Assembly: GCA_038322235.1 (NCBI GenBank)
Contig: JBBQFQ010000005.1
Location: 1-64,000 of the forward strand
Length of the DNA: 64,000 nt
Source: SZAS-18 sp038322235
GTDB taxonomy: Bacteria; Verrucomicrobiota; Verrucomicrobiia; Chthoniobacterales; SZAS-18
Reading direction: 5' to 3'
Notes under the pieces: model-generated
Told to the model about the DNA's origin: nothing
The model's input: only the letters and a program-made list of their open reading frames with translations
Databases searched by the model: none
Position numbers and translations under genes: made by a program
Shown here: piece by piece, positions 57,445 to 64,000 of the stretch
Numbering within the stretch: the first letter of the stretch is position 1
Layout: the number at the start of each line of letters is the position of its first letter

Positions 57445-57962
57445 GGCTTGGGGAAATGGGGGGCGAGCTGGCGGGCCACCTCGGCCTGGAGTTGCACGCG
57501 GGCCCGGGCGAGACGCGACATGACCGTTCCAATCGGAAGTTCGGCGACCGTGGCGATTTCCTTGTAGGAAAGTCCCTCCAGCTCGCGCATCACGATCATT
57601 TCCCGGGCGGGCACCGGCAGCTGCGCGAGCGCGCGTTCGAGAACCTCGGCATCCGCGCGGCGCTCCAGCTCACTCGCGGCGGGGAAAGCCGGCGCGTGAA
57701 ATTCCTCATCGAGCGGCTCGAGCGCAATCTGGCGGCGATTCTGCCGCAGCCAGGAATAACAGACATTCCGCACGATCGTGAGCATCCACGCCCGCCCGTC
57801 CTCCCCGCGGAACCGCGGGAAGAATCGAAAGGCCCGGACGAAGGCGTCCTGCACCCGATCCTCCGCGTCGTGCTCGTTGCCGACAAGCCAGCGGGCGAGT
57901 CGATGCGCGGAATCAAGGTGCGGCAGCATCAGGCGTTCGAAATCGGCGGAGGCGGGATCCAT
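57441..57962 (-). CDS. ECF RNA polymerase sigma factor
   Basis: A protein of 173 residues with region 2 (DAEDRVQDAFVRAFRFFPRF, binding the core enzyme and the -10 element) and region 4 (LEGLSYKEIATVAELPIGTV, the helix-turn-helix for the -35 element). Length and layout are those of RpoE-like ECF factors. It controls a stress or envelope regulon together with the anti-sigma gene that overlaps it. It is divergent from the metallophosphoesterase gene; the 183 bases between (57963-58145) may hold a self-activated promoter. No -35/-10 consensus can be named with certainty. Confidence 0.93.
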   Translation of the reverse strand: MDPASADFERLMLPHLDSAHRLARWLVGNEHDAEDRVQDAFVRAFRFFPRFRGEDGRAWMLTIVRNVCYSWLRQNRRQIALEPLDEEFHAPAFPAASELERRADAEVLERALAQLPVPAREMIVMRELEGLSYKEIATVAELPIGTVMSRLARARVQLQAEVARQLAPHFPKP

Positions 57963-58145
57963 GGCGGGGCTTCAGAACGGCGAAACGCCGGCGGCCGGCG
58001 ATTTATTCCCTGTCGTCGGCGGAAATCGGCCGGCCGCACAATTTTTAGAATTTTCCGGAATAACCCCGCCGCCCCGGCGTTGGGCACTCGGGAGGCAATT
58101 CCGCCGTCCCGCCGAACGATCCTTCTTCAGCCCACTCTTCCTCTC

Positions 58146-59099
58146 ATGAACCCTTCCTCGCCCGAACCACCGAATCACCGGTCCTCCGATGGCATCGACC
58201 GCCGCGGCTTTCTCGAATGCATGACCTGGGCGGGCACGGGCGTGCTCTGGTCGCTCTCCGGCGGACTGCTCACGTCCCGCCTGCTCGGGGCCGACGCCCC
58301 GGCCGCTGGGGCAGATTTCACCTTCGTTCAGATCAGCGACAGCCACATCGGCTTTAACAAGCCCGCCAACACCGATGTCACCGGCGCCTGCCGCGACGCG
58401 ATGCAGCGCATCAACGCCCTGCCTCGCACGCCGGATTTCATGCTGCACACCGGAGATCTCACCCATCTCGCCGAGGATGGCGAGTTTTCCGTCCTGGAGC
58501 AGGTGCTGAAGGAGTGCCGCGTGAAAGACGTTTTTTGCGTCCCGGGGGAGCACGACGTTCTGAATGACAACGGAGCCCAGTATCGCGCCCGCTTCAGCAA
58601 GGCCGCGAAGGGCGGAGGCTGGCACAGCTTCGACATCAAGGGGGTGCACTTCATCGGCCTTTCGAACGTGGCGGATATCAAGGAGGGTGGGCTCGGGGCG
58701 ATTGGCCGCGAGCAGCTCGAATGGCTCGGCAAGGATCTCGCCCCGCTGAAGTCGGAAACGCCCATCGTGGTCTTTGCCCACATCCCGCTCTGGGCGGTCT
58801 ATCCGCAATGGGGCTGGGGAACGAGCGACGCCGAGGTGGCGCTCGGGATGATGAAGCGCTTCGCCGCCGTCACGGTGTTGAACGGGCACATCCATCAGGC
58901 GATGCAGAAGGTGGAAGGCAACGTGACGTTCCACAGCGCCCGCTCGCTCGCCTTTCCGCAGCCTGCGCCCGGAACGGCGCCAAAACCCGGCCCGATGCTG
59001 GTGCCGGCGGACAAGCTGAAGAGCACGCTCGGGCTGAACCAAGTGCGTTACACGGAAGGGAATCACGCCCTCGCCGTGATCGACACGCCGTTCGGTTGA
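58146..59099 (+). CDS. Tat-exported metallophosphoesterase
   Basis: A protein of 317 residues starting MNPSSPEPPNHRSSDGIDRR then GFLECMTWAGTGVLWS, a twin-arginine signal (DRRGF) with a hydrophobic core. Metallophosphoesterase motifs: VQISDSHIGF (DxH), HTGDLTH (GD), VPGEHDVL, VFAHIPLW and LNGHIHQA. Two metal ions bind these residues. In the third motif GEHD replaces the common GNHD/E, so Asn is Glu. It hydrolyses a phosphomonoester or diester in the periplasm. It is followed 27 bases later by the DUF2231 and cytochrome genes, with which it may form an operon. Confidence 0.88.
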   Translation: MNPSSPEPPNHRSSDGIDRRGFLECMTWAGTGVLWSLSGGLLTSRLLGADAPAAGADFTFVQISDSHIGFNKPANTDVTGACRDAMQRINALPRTPDFMLHTGDLTHLAEDGEFSVLEQVLKECRVKDVFCVPGEHDVLNDNGAQYRARFSKAAKGGGWHSFDIKGVHFIGLSNVADIKEGGLGAIGREQLEWLGKDLAPLKSETPIVVFAHIPLWAVYPQWGWGTSDAEVALGMMKRFAAVTVLNGHIHQAMQKVEGNVTFHSARSLAFPQPAPGTAPKPGPMLVPADKLKSTLGLNQVRYTEGNHALAVIDTPFG

Positions 59100-59126
59100 G
59101 CGGACGCGCCGAAGCCCACCCCGCAG

Positions 59127-59552
59127 ATGGATACCGCTGAACTCTGGCCGCGTCTGCATGGAGCGGCCACCCACCTGCCCGTCGCGCTCGTACCGCTCGC
59201 GGCGGCTCTCGAGGCGCTCGCCCTGCTCGATCGCGATGCCGCCCGCCGGGGCCGACTCGAGATCGCCGCTGCGCTCCTGCTGCCCTTTGCCGCCCTGGGC
59301 GCACTGATCGCCGTGGCGTCTGGCCTGGGCGTCTCGCACGGCACCCTGCTCGGGAGCGGGGCCCTCCGGATGCACCACTGGTTCGTCTGGCCGGCGTTCG
59401 CGCTCATCATCGCCTTGGGCGCCTGGCGGTGGCTCATCGGTTCGGATTCGACGGCGGCTCGCTCGCCCCTCTACCGGTTCACCTTGTTCGTCGCCGCCGG
59501 ACTCGTCCTCGGCGCGGGCTATTGGGGAGGCGAGCTCGTCCTCAGTCATTGA
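59127..59552 (+). CDS. DUF2231-like membrane protein
   Basis: A protein of 141 residues with four hydrophobic segments (LPVALVPLAAALEALALLD, IAAALLLPFAALGALIAVAS, HWFVWPAFALIIALGAWRWL, FTLFVAAGLVLGAGYWGGEL). Histidines in LHGAATHLPVAL and LRMHHWFVW match the heme-ligand-like pattern of DUF2231 proteins, which are linked to electron transport. It lies between the metallophosphoesterase and a c-type cytochrome, 4 bases before the latter, so a small redox unit is likely. Confidence 0.82.
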   Translation: MDTAELWPRLHGAATHLPVALVPLAAALEALALLDRDAARRGRLEIAAALLLPFAALGALIAVASGLGVSHGTLLGSGALRMHHWFVWPAFALIIALGAWRWLIGSDSTAARSPLYRFTLFVAAGLVLGAGYWGGELVLSH

Positions 59553-59556
59553 TCCC

Positions 59557-59925
59557 ATGCCGATGACTCCCATCCGGGCCGCCGCTTTCGCGAGCGCGAT
59601 CGGTCTGGCCGCCCTCGCCGGTGCGCTTGGCGCCGGCGGGCTCTGGCCGGCGCGATCCGCTCGCATCTCGCCGGTCAGATCCGACGCCCCGGCAGTCGCC
59701 GAGGGAAGAGGGTATTTCGTCATGAGTTGCGCGCATTGTCACGCGGACGATGCCTCGGGCGACGAGGGTCCCGATCTGCGAAAACTGCACTTGAGCGATG
59801 CGCACATCACGCTGCTCGTGAAGTCGGGCATCAAAGGCGACATGCCGTCGTTTGCGAAGAAGTATGATGACGCGCAGATCGCAGCCGTCGTCGCGTATCT
59901 GCGTTCGCTGCCAGTCCCGCCGTGA
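59557..59925 (+). CDS. Small exported c-type cytochrome
   Basis: A protein of 122 residues. A signal peptide or anchor spans about residues 8-30 (AAFASAIGLAALAGALGAGG). One heme c site, CAHCH, is at residues 58-62, and the axial Met is in GDMPSFAKKYDD. The ending QIAAVVAYLRSLP is the C-terminal helix of class I cytochromes. It passes electrons in the periplasm, probably to or from the DUF2231 membrane protein directly upstream. Confidence 0.92.
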   Translation: MPMTPIRAAAFASAIGLAALAGALGAGGLWPARSARISPVRSDAPAVAEGRGYFVMSCAHCHADDASGDEGPDLRKLHLSDAHITLLVKSGIKGDMPSFAKKYDDAQIAAVVAYLRSLPVPP

Positions 59926-59974
59926 TTCGCACGATCCGACATTGCCTGCTCCGTCCGGCGCGGGAGATTCGAGA

Positions 59975-60382
59975 ATGGAAAAAATTCGGAAATCCGACGA
60001 CGAATGGCGCGCGCAACTGACGCCCGAGCAATACCGCGTCACGCGCACGGCCGGGACGGAGCGCGCGTTTTGCGGGGTGTTCTATGATCACCATGCCCCG
60101 GGTCGCTACGACTGTGTCTGCTGCGGGCTGCCGCTCTTTTCGGCCGACGCCAAATTCGAGAGCGGCACGGGCTGGCCCAGCTTCCTCCGTCCGATCACGG
60201 CGGAGAATGTGGAAGTCCACGTCGACAGCAGCCACGGGATGCGGCGGGAAGAGGTCGTATGCGCGCGGTGCGACGGTCATCTGGGACACGTGTTTCCGGA
60301 TGGCCCTGCTCCGACCGGGCTGCGCTATTGCCTGAATTCTGCCTCGCTGACCTTCGTCCCGGACGCCCCGGCGCAGACCTGA
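59975..60382 (+). CDS. msrB: Peptide methionine sulfoxide reductase MsrB
   Basis: A protein of 135 residues starting MEKIRKSDDEWRAQLTPEQY, typical MsrB N-terminus. Zinc cysteines: CVCCGLPLF and VVCARCDGHLGHVF; the catalytic Cys is in GLRYCLNSASLTF. FESGTGWPSF is the conserved substrate site. It reduces R-methionine sulfoxide. No signal peptide, so it is cytoplasmic, unlike the exported MsrA at 17487. The ATG at 59975 is preferred to in-frame starts upstream. Confidence 0.95.
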   Translation: MEKIRKSDDEWRAQLTPEQYRVTRTAGTERAFCGVFYDHHAPGRYDCVCCGLPLFSADAKFESGTGWPSFLRPITAENVEVHVDSSHGMRREEVVCARCDGHLGHVFPDGPAPTGLRYCLNSASLTFVPDAPAQT

Positions 60383-60390
60383 ACCGGTGG

Positions 60391-60857
60391 ATGGACGTCA
60401 AGCCGCGCTTCGTGGCGTCGAATCCCCATTTCGAGGCGGCGGTGCGCGAAAGTTTCTCGCGCCAGACTTTGATGACCACCTTCAGCGCGATTCTCGCGCG
60501 AGTCGCGCCAGGGGAAGTGGACATCGATCTCCCGTATGCCCCGCAATTCTGTCAGCAGAACGGCTTCATGCCTCGTTCACCAGCGTGGCGGACTCCGCGA
60601 ATGGCTATGCGGCCTTCACTTTCGCCCCGCCGGAGAGTGACGTTCTGGCCGCTGAATTTAAAATCAGTCTGCTCGCCCCGGCGACCGCGCGCCATTTTCG
60701 AGCCTGCGGTCGCGTGCTGCGGCCCGGACGGACCCTGACGGCCTGCCTGGCCGAGGTGTACGGGCTGCACGAATCCGGGCCGGTGCTCATTGCGACAATG
60801 CTCTCCACCATCTTCATTCGACCCGCCGGCGGCAAGGGCTCGACGCGACCCGTGTAA
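60391..60857 (+). pseudogene. Hotdog-fold PaaI-like thioesterase gene broken by a frameshift
   Basis: From the ATG at 60391 one frame reads MDVKPRFVASNPHFEAAVRE and PGEVDIDLPYAPQFCQQNGF, the N-terminal half of a PaaI-type hotdog thioesterase. After that (about 60567) this frame loses similarity, while the adjacent frame picks up HASFTSVADSANGYAAFTF, EFKISLLAPA and LTACLAEVYGLHE up to a stop at 60857. A deletion of one base, or four, near 60567 explains the break. All conserved parts are otherwise present and undecayed, so the shift is recent or a sequencing error. It starts 8 bases after the msrB stop. Confidence 0.78.
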
Positions 60858-60981
60858 ACGCCGCGATCGCGACATTTTGTCGTGGGAAACGGATTGCGAG
60901 GGCTCAGCGTGAAGGGCAACAGTTCCGTCTTTCGCCCCTCCTGCCGCGACCTTGCGGCGCTTCCCTCTCCCTCCTCCCGCC

Positions 60982-62295
60982 ATGTCTCCCAAGAAGTCCG
61001 AGAACCAATCGTCAGGCGCCCCCGCGATCGGGGGAACCGACGCCACCGGCGCCGCGCACGAGGCGGCCGGCTATGTGCCGATGAAGGCGGCGCCGCACGC
61101 GACGACCTTTGCCCCCTCGGAGGAGATCCTGAAGGGGACCTTGCCGCCCAAGGTGGATCTTCGGCCGTTTATGACGGCGGTCGAAAATCAGGGTCAGACC
61201 AGTTCCTGTGTCGCGAACGCGGTGGCCGGCGCCTATGAATACTGGGTGAAGCGGATGTCCGGGCAGGAATGGGACGTGAGCCGACTGTTCGTCTACTACA
61301 ACGCGCGCTGGCGGAATGGCGACGCCGACAAGGATGCGGGCAGCGTCATCCAGCTCGCCATGGAGGGGCTGAACTCCTTCGGCGTCTGCTCGGAGCAGAC
61401 CTGGCCGTTTGAGGAAAAGTTGGTGCTGCAGAAGCCGAATCGCACTTCCTACGAGGAGGCAGCGCAATCGCGGGTGAAGGACATGCAGCAGGTGCCGACC
61501 ACGCTCGAGGCCTGGAAACAGGCGCTGGCAGGCGGCAACCCCATCGTCTTCGGCTGCGTGCTTTTTGATTCCTTCGACGAGTGCCAGAAACGGAGCGGCG
61601 TCGTGCCCATGCCGGACCCGGATGAGATCACGCGCAAGGAGCACGGTGGGCACTCCATGTGTGCGGTCGGTTACTCCGAGCCGGACCAGGTCTTCATCGT
61701 GCGGAACTCCTGGGGCGAGGACTGGGGCGACAAGGGTTACTGCTACGTGCCGTACAACTATTTGATGAACGAGAAGTTCAACGACGGCGACTGCTGGGTC
61801 TTCGTACCGACTGAGAACATCCCGAATCCACAGGATTCCTGGGTCGAGACGATCACCTCCGTCCTCAACCACGGACGGGGCGTCGATTTTCCGACCAACG
61901 GCTATTCGGTCGCCGACTACGAGCACGTCGACTTCAAGTTCTGGGAAACGAGCACGACGGAATGGAATAATGAGGTCTCCGCGGACTTCGACGAGTATCT
62001 GACGCTCGTCGAGAAGGAGGAGTTTGACCAACTCGAGGACTTCGCGATCGAGGACGTGCCTGATGTCGCCAAGGACGAGAATAATGATGGTGACGAGGAC
62101 GAGGACCGTGAGGACGGTGATGCGGACGACGCGGACGACGCGGACGACGCGGACGACGCGGACGACGCGGACGATGCGGACGATGCGGACGATGCGGACG
62201 ATGCGGACGATGCGGACGATGCGGACGATGCCGATCAATCTGATGAAAACGACGAGCCAGACGATGCGGACGACGACGAAGACAAAAACGCCTAG
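60982..62295 (+). CDS. Papain-family (C1A) cysteine protease with acidic repeat tail
   Basis: A protein of 437 residues from the ATG at 60982; it has no signal peptide or membrane segment. The catalytic Gln and Cys76 are in ENQGQTSSCVANAVAGAYEY, the His in HGGHSMCAVGYSE and the Asn in IVRNSWGEDWGDKGYC, so the protease domain (about 55-270) looks complete, with no propeptide of the classical type. Residues about 285-370 are of unknown fold. The C-terminus is very acidic: (ADD)12 at about 381-416 followed by more Asp/Glu. Function is unknown; the protease could act in the cytoplasm or leave by a non-Sec route. Confidence 0.85.
   Translation: MSPKKSENQSSGAPAIGGTDATGAAHEAAGYVPMKAAPHATTFAPSEEILKGTLPPKVDLRPFMTAVENQGQTSSCVANAVAGAYEYWVKRMSGQEWDVSRLFVYYNARWRNGDADKDAGSVIQLAMEGLNSFGVCSEQTWPFEEKLVLQKPNRTSYEEAAQSRVKDMQQVPTTLEAWKQALAGGNPIVFGCVLFDSFDECQKRSGVVPMPDPDEITRKEHGGHSMCAVGYSEPDQVFIVRNSWGEDWGDKGYCYVPYNYLMNEKFNDGDCWVFVPTENIPNPQDSWVETITSVLNHGRGVDFPTNGYSVADYEHVDFKFWETSTTEWNNEVSADFDEYLTLVEKEEFDQLEDFAIEDVPDVAKDENNDGDEDEDREDGDADDADDADDADDADDADDADDADDADDADDADDADDADQSDENDEPDDADDDEDKNA
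62122..62229 (+). repeat. Twelve copies of a 9-bp repeat encoding Ala-Asp-Asp
   Basis: Five copies of GCGGACGAC are followed by seven of GCGGACGAT, an exact 9-base period with a single silent change separating two homogeneous blocks. It lies in the 3' end of the papain-like protease gene. The pattern suggests growth by slippage, so copy number probably varies between strains. Confidence 0.85.
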
Positions 62296-62362
62296 CTCGG
62301 CGCCGCTCGCTTGCGCGCCGCCCGCGTCATTCGCCGTGACCGTGGGCTGCCACCGCCACCCA

Positions 62363-63028
62363 TCATGGTTTGAGGGGCGGCGGGGGGATGTCGCTGGTGC
62401 CAGCCGGGGTAGGCGTGGGCGGGGGCGAAACGCCTAGAACAGACGCAGGATCCGGCACGACGGCCCGCGGTGGATTCAGAAAGCGGAAGCTGACGAGGAA
62501 CGCCTTAATCAGCGGATCATCAAACGGCGAAGCTCCGATTTTCATCCCAACCAATTGATAAAAATAGCCGTCCTCAACCCAGAGGGTCATGCTGCGTTGC
62601 AGCGTTCGACCATTCCCGGAGAGATCGCTCGTCAGCAGATATGCGGGCCGCCCCTCGAGCACGACCCGGCCGCCGAAAGTCTTCTTCGCGCTGGGATCCG
62701 CGAAGTAGCCGCGCTCGAAGTTGCTGATGAAGGCATCATCGAGCTGAACCCTGGGCGTCGCGAGCGGCGTCACGGCAACAAAGACGCTCCCGAGGCCATC
62801 GCTGCTCTGGGCGTACACCCGGATATTCGGCCCCGGCGGCTTGCCCAAGGACCATTCCTTCCCCGTCGGAAGCGTGACGAGAAACTTGAACTCGTCCGAC
62901 TTCCAGTCCAGCGCTGGCAAAGGAAGGACGATCGCAAGCAGGCTCACGACCACGAGGAGGATTCGGCGTTTCACGTCCGACCCATGCCGCGCCCCTCCGG
63001 CATCGACAAGCCCCAACGATGCACTCAT
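62363..63028 (-). CDS. Exported hypothetical protein next to the kinase gene
   Basis: A protein of up to 221 residues. The hydrophobic export signal is RRILLVVVSLLAIVLPLPAL; an in-frame GTG at 62974 would start directly before it, and the ATG at 63028, four bases after the kinase stop, is the other choice. The mature part has FKFLVTLPTGKEWSLGKPPG, RPAYLLTSDLSGNGRTLQRS and a Pro-rich tail ending DIPPPPLKP. No family is recognised. The near-overlap suggests joint expression with the kinase. Confidence 0.65.
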   Translation of the reverse strand: MSASLGLVDAGGARHGSDVKRRILLVVVSLLAIVLPLPALDWKSDEFKFLVTLPTGKEWSLGKPPGPNIRVYAQSSDGLGSVFVAVTPLATPRVQLDDAFISNFERGYFADPSAKKTFGGRVVLEGRPAYLLTSDLSGNGRTLQRSMTLWVEDGYFYQLVGMKIGASPFDDPLIKAFLVSFRFLNPPRAVVPDPASVLGVSPPPTPTPAGTSDIPPPPLKP

Positions 63029-63032
63029 CGAG

Positions 63033-63956
63033 TCAGCTCATCTCCGCCCGCGCCGCTTCGATTGCCTGGCGGACGGCCGTCGCATCGGGCGGGCGATCCT
63101 GCCGCTCTTTGGCGAGCGAGCTCAAGAGCAGCGACACGACGGCGGGCGAATGCCCGGCGAGCTGCTCGACCGGCACCGGCGACTCGATGTGCATGGTCAT
63201 GAGCCGGTGCGGATTCTTCGCCTGGAAGGGTGGCGTTCCGACCAGCATCTCCCAGAGCATGCAGCCGAGGGAATAGATGTCCGAGCGACCGTCGAGGTCC
63301 CGCCGCTCGTCGCATTGCTCCGGACTCGCGTAGTCGGCGGTCCCGCGGAACCCGATCGTCGATGCTCCTGCCCCGCCCCCGAGGTCGTTCCCGACCCCCT
63401 TGGCGAGACCGAAGTCGATGATCTTCAGCAGGCATCCCCCTGCGGCCGCATGCGTGCGGTAGCGGGGATGCTCCGGGGCAAATTGGAGAACCATCACATT
63501 CGCCGGCTTGAGATCACGGTGGATGATCTGCTGCTCGTGGATGGCCTCGAGTCCCCGAGCGATCTGCTCGGCAAAAGCGAGCGCGCGGGCGGGCGGCAGC
63601 GGTTTTTCCTGCTGGAGGAGGCCGTAGAGAGAAACGCCATCCACGAACTCCATCGCGTAAAAGAACCTCCCCGGCGTGTCGTTGAGGAAGACAACCGGGG
63701 CGACGTTCGCGTGCGAGACGCGGGCCGCGGCGCGAGCCTCCCGGACAAAAAGGCGCTCGACTTTCGGATCTTCCAGCCGGGAAGGGTGGATGACCTTCAG
63801 GGCCACCTCCATCAGCAGCTTCGTATCGATCGCCTTATACGTGATCCCCATCCCGCCCGCGCCCAACATCCACGGCATCCCGGAAGGCTTTGTCAGCACC
63901 CGGTAGTGCGCGTAGGCGAGCGGGTCGCGTTCGCGCGGATGGAAGGGGTCGGTCAT
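63033..63956 (-). CDS. Serine/threonine protein kinase of the Hanks type
   Basis: A protein of 307 residues from the ATG at 63956; an ATG at 63977 is also possible. Kinase motifs: glycine loop LGAGGMGITYKA, VALKVIHPSRL with the ATP Lys, catalytic loop IHRDLKPANVMVLQ, IIDFGLAKGVGND with the metal Asp, and YASPEQCDERRDLDGRSDIY. The domain fills nearly the entire protein, and no membrane segment or extracellular sensor part is present, so it is a cytoplasmic kinase of unknown target. It is followed by the exported protein gene at four bases' distance. Confidence 0.92.
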   Translation of the reverse strand: MTDPFHPRERDPLAYAHYRVLTKPSGMPWMLGAGGMGITYKAIDTKLLMEVALKVIHPSRLEDPKVERLFVREARAAARVSHANVAPVVFLNDTPGRFFYAMEFVDGVSLYGLLQQEKPLPPARALAFAEQIARGLEAIHEQQIIHRDLKPANVMVLQFAPEHPRYRTHAAAGGCLLKIIDFGLAKGVGNDLGGGAGASTIGFRGTADYASPEQCDERRDLDGRSDIYSLGCMLWEMLVGTPPFQAKNPHRLMTMHIESPVPVEQLAGHSPAVVSLLLSSLAKERQDRPPDATAVRQAIEAARAEMS

Positions 63957-64000
63957 TTGCCCCGCAGTACGCTGCATTCCCCCGCCAATTGCAACCGCGA

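Noticed and set aside
57273..58145. Upstream extension of the metallophosphoesterase frame (291 codons)
   Set aside because: It is antisense to the sigma and anti-sigma genes; the Tat signal marks the true start at 58146.
61012..62238. 408-residue minus-strand frame opposite the papain gene, with VRIVRIVRIV repeats
   Set aside because: It is the antisense of the (ADD)12 repeat and of a well-supported protease gene.

Overview
The window is high-GC bacterial DNA that most resembles Verrucomicrobiota. The evidence is protein style: a giant secreted beta-helix protein built of glycine-rich strand repeats, a Calx-beta surface protein with the calcium-type DPDGDGIPNLLEYAFGTDP motif, and C-termini such as EFYRVVVNP. 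A Wsp-type chemosensory operon and many Sec-exported or lipoprotein genes fit this. Phylum-level placement is inference. No rRNA, tRNA, prophage, intact transposase or CRISPR array was found.

Layout. 1-6.2 kb: a hypothetical gene fragment, a small membrane protein and a three-gene jetA-jetB-jetC (MksFEB-like condensin, Wadjet family) operon on the minus strand with no jetD nuclease beside it. 6.4-7.1 kb: a DUF302 gene bracketed by inverted heptameric repeats. 7.1-12 kb: a branched-chain amino-acid/amide ABC importer (livF, fused livM-livG, livH, livK). 12.4-17.4 kb: iron alcohol dehydrogenase, methylmalonate-semialdehyde dehydrogenase, uracil-DNA glycosylase, purF. 17.5-24.1 kb: secreted MsrA, Calx-beta protein, lipoprotein lipase, SDR, GNAT, HAD hydrolase. 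24.1-25.5 kb: a VapBC-type toxin-antitoxin pair followed by a strictly 20-bp-periodic tandem array. 25.5-28.9 kb: PAS hybrid histidine kinase and a spermidine-synthase-fold protein. 28.9-34.6 kb: giant beta-helix protein. 34.7-36.1 kb: degenerate rhomboid and DUF1801 protein. 36.3-46.0 kb: a complete seven-gene Wsp-like operon (MCP, CheW, CheR-TPR, CheW, CheA-REC, CheB) whose last gene is a REC-kinase-REC-REC protein, not the diguanylate cyclase WspR. 46.3-50.5 kb: an accessory stretch with a lipoprotein, a second 20-bp-periodic array of about 40 units, an ankyrin-repeat protein, a degenerate nuclease and a vapC pseudogene. 50.5-64 kb: cyanophycinase-like peptidase, cupin plus TauE/SafE permease, DegP-like protease, PxpA, ECF sigma/anti-sigma pair, Tat-exported metallophosphoesterase with a DUF2231 membrane protein and cytochrome c, MsrB, a frameshifted thioesterase, a papain-like protease with an (ADD)12 tail, and a serine/threonine kinase with an exported partner.

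How genes work together: the liv genes form one importer; the Wsp genes form a membrane signalling array whose phosphoryl output probably goes into a second phosphorelay; sigma and anti-sigma are translationally coupled; kinase and exported protein at the right edge are nearly abutting. The most unusual content is non-coding: two long arrays (and perhaps a short third) that keep an exact 20-bp period although their units have diverged, and the paired inverted heptad elements.
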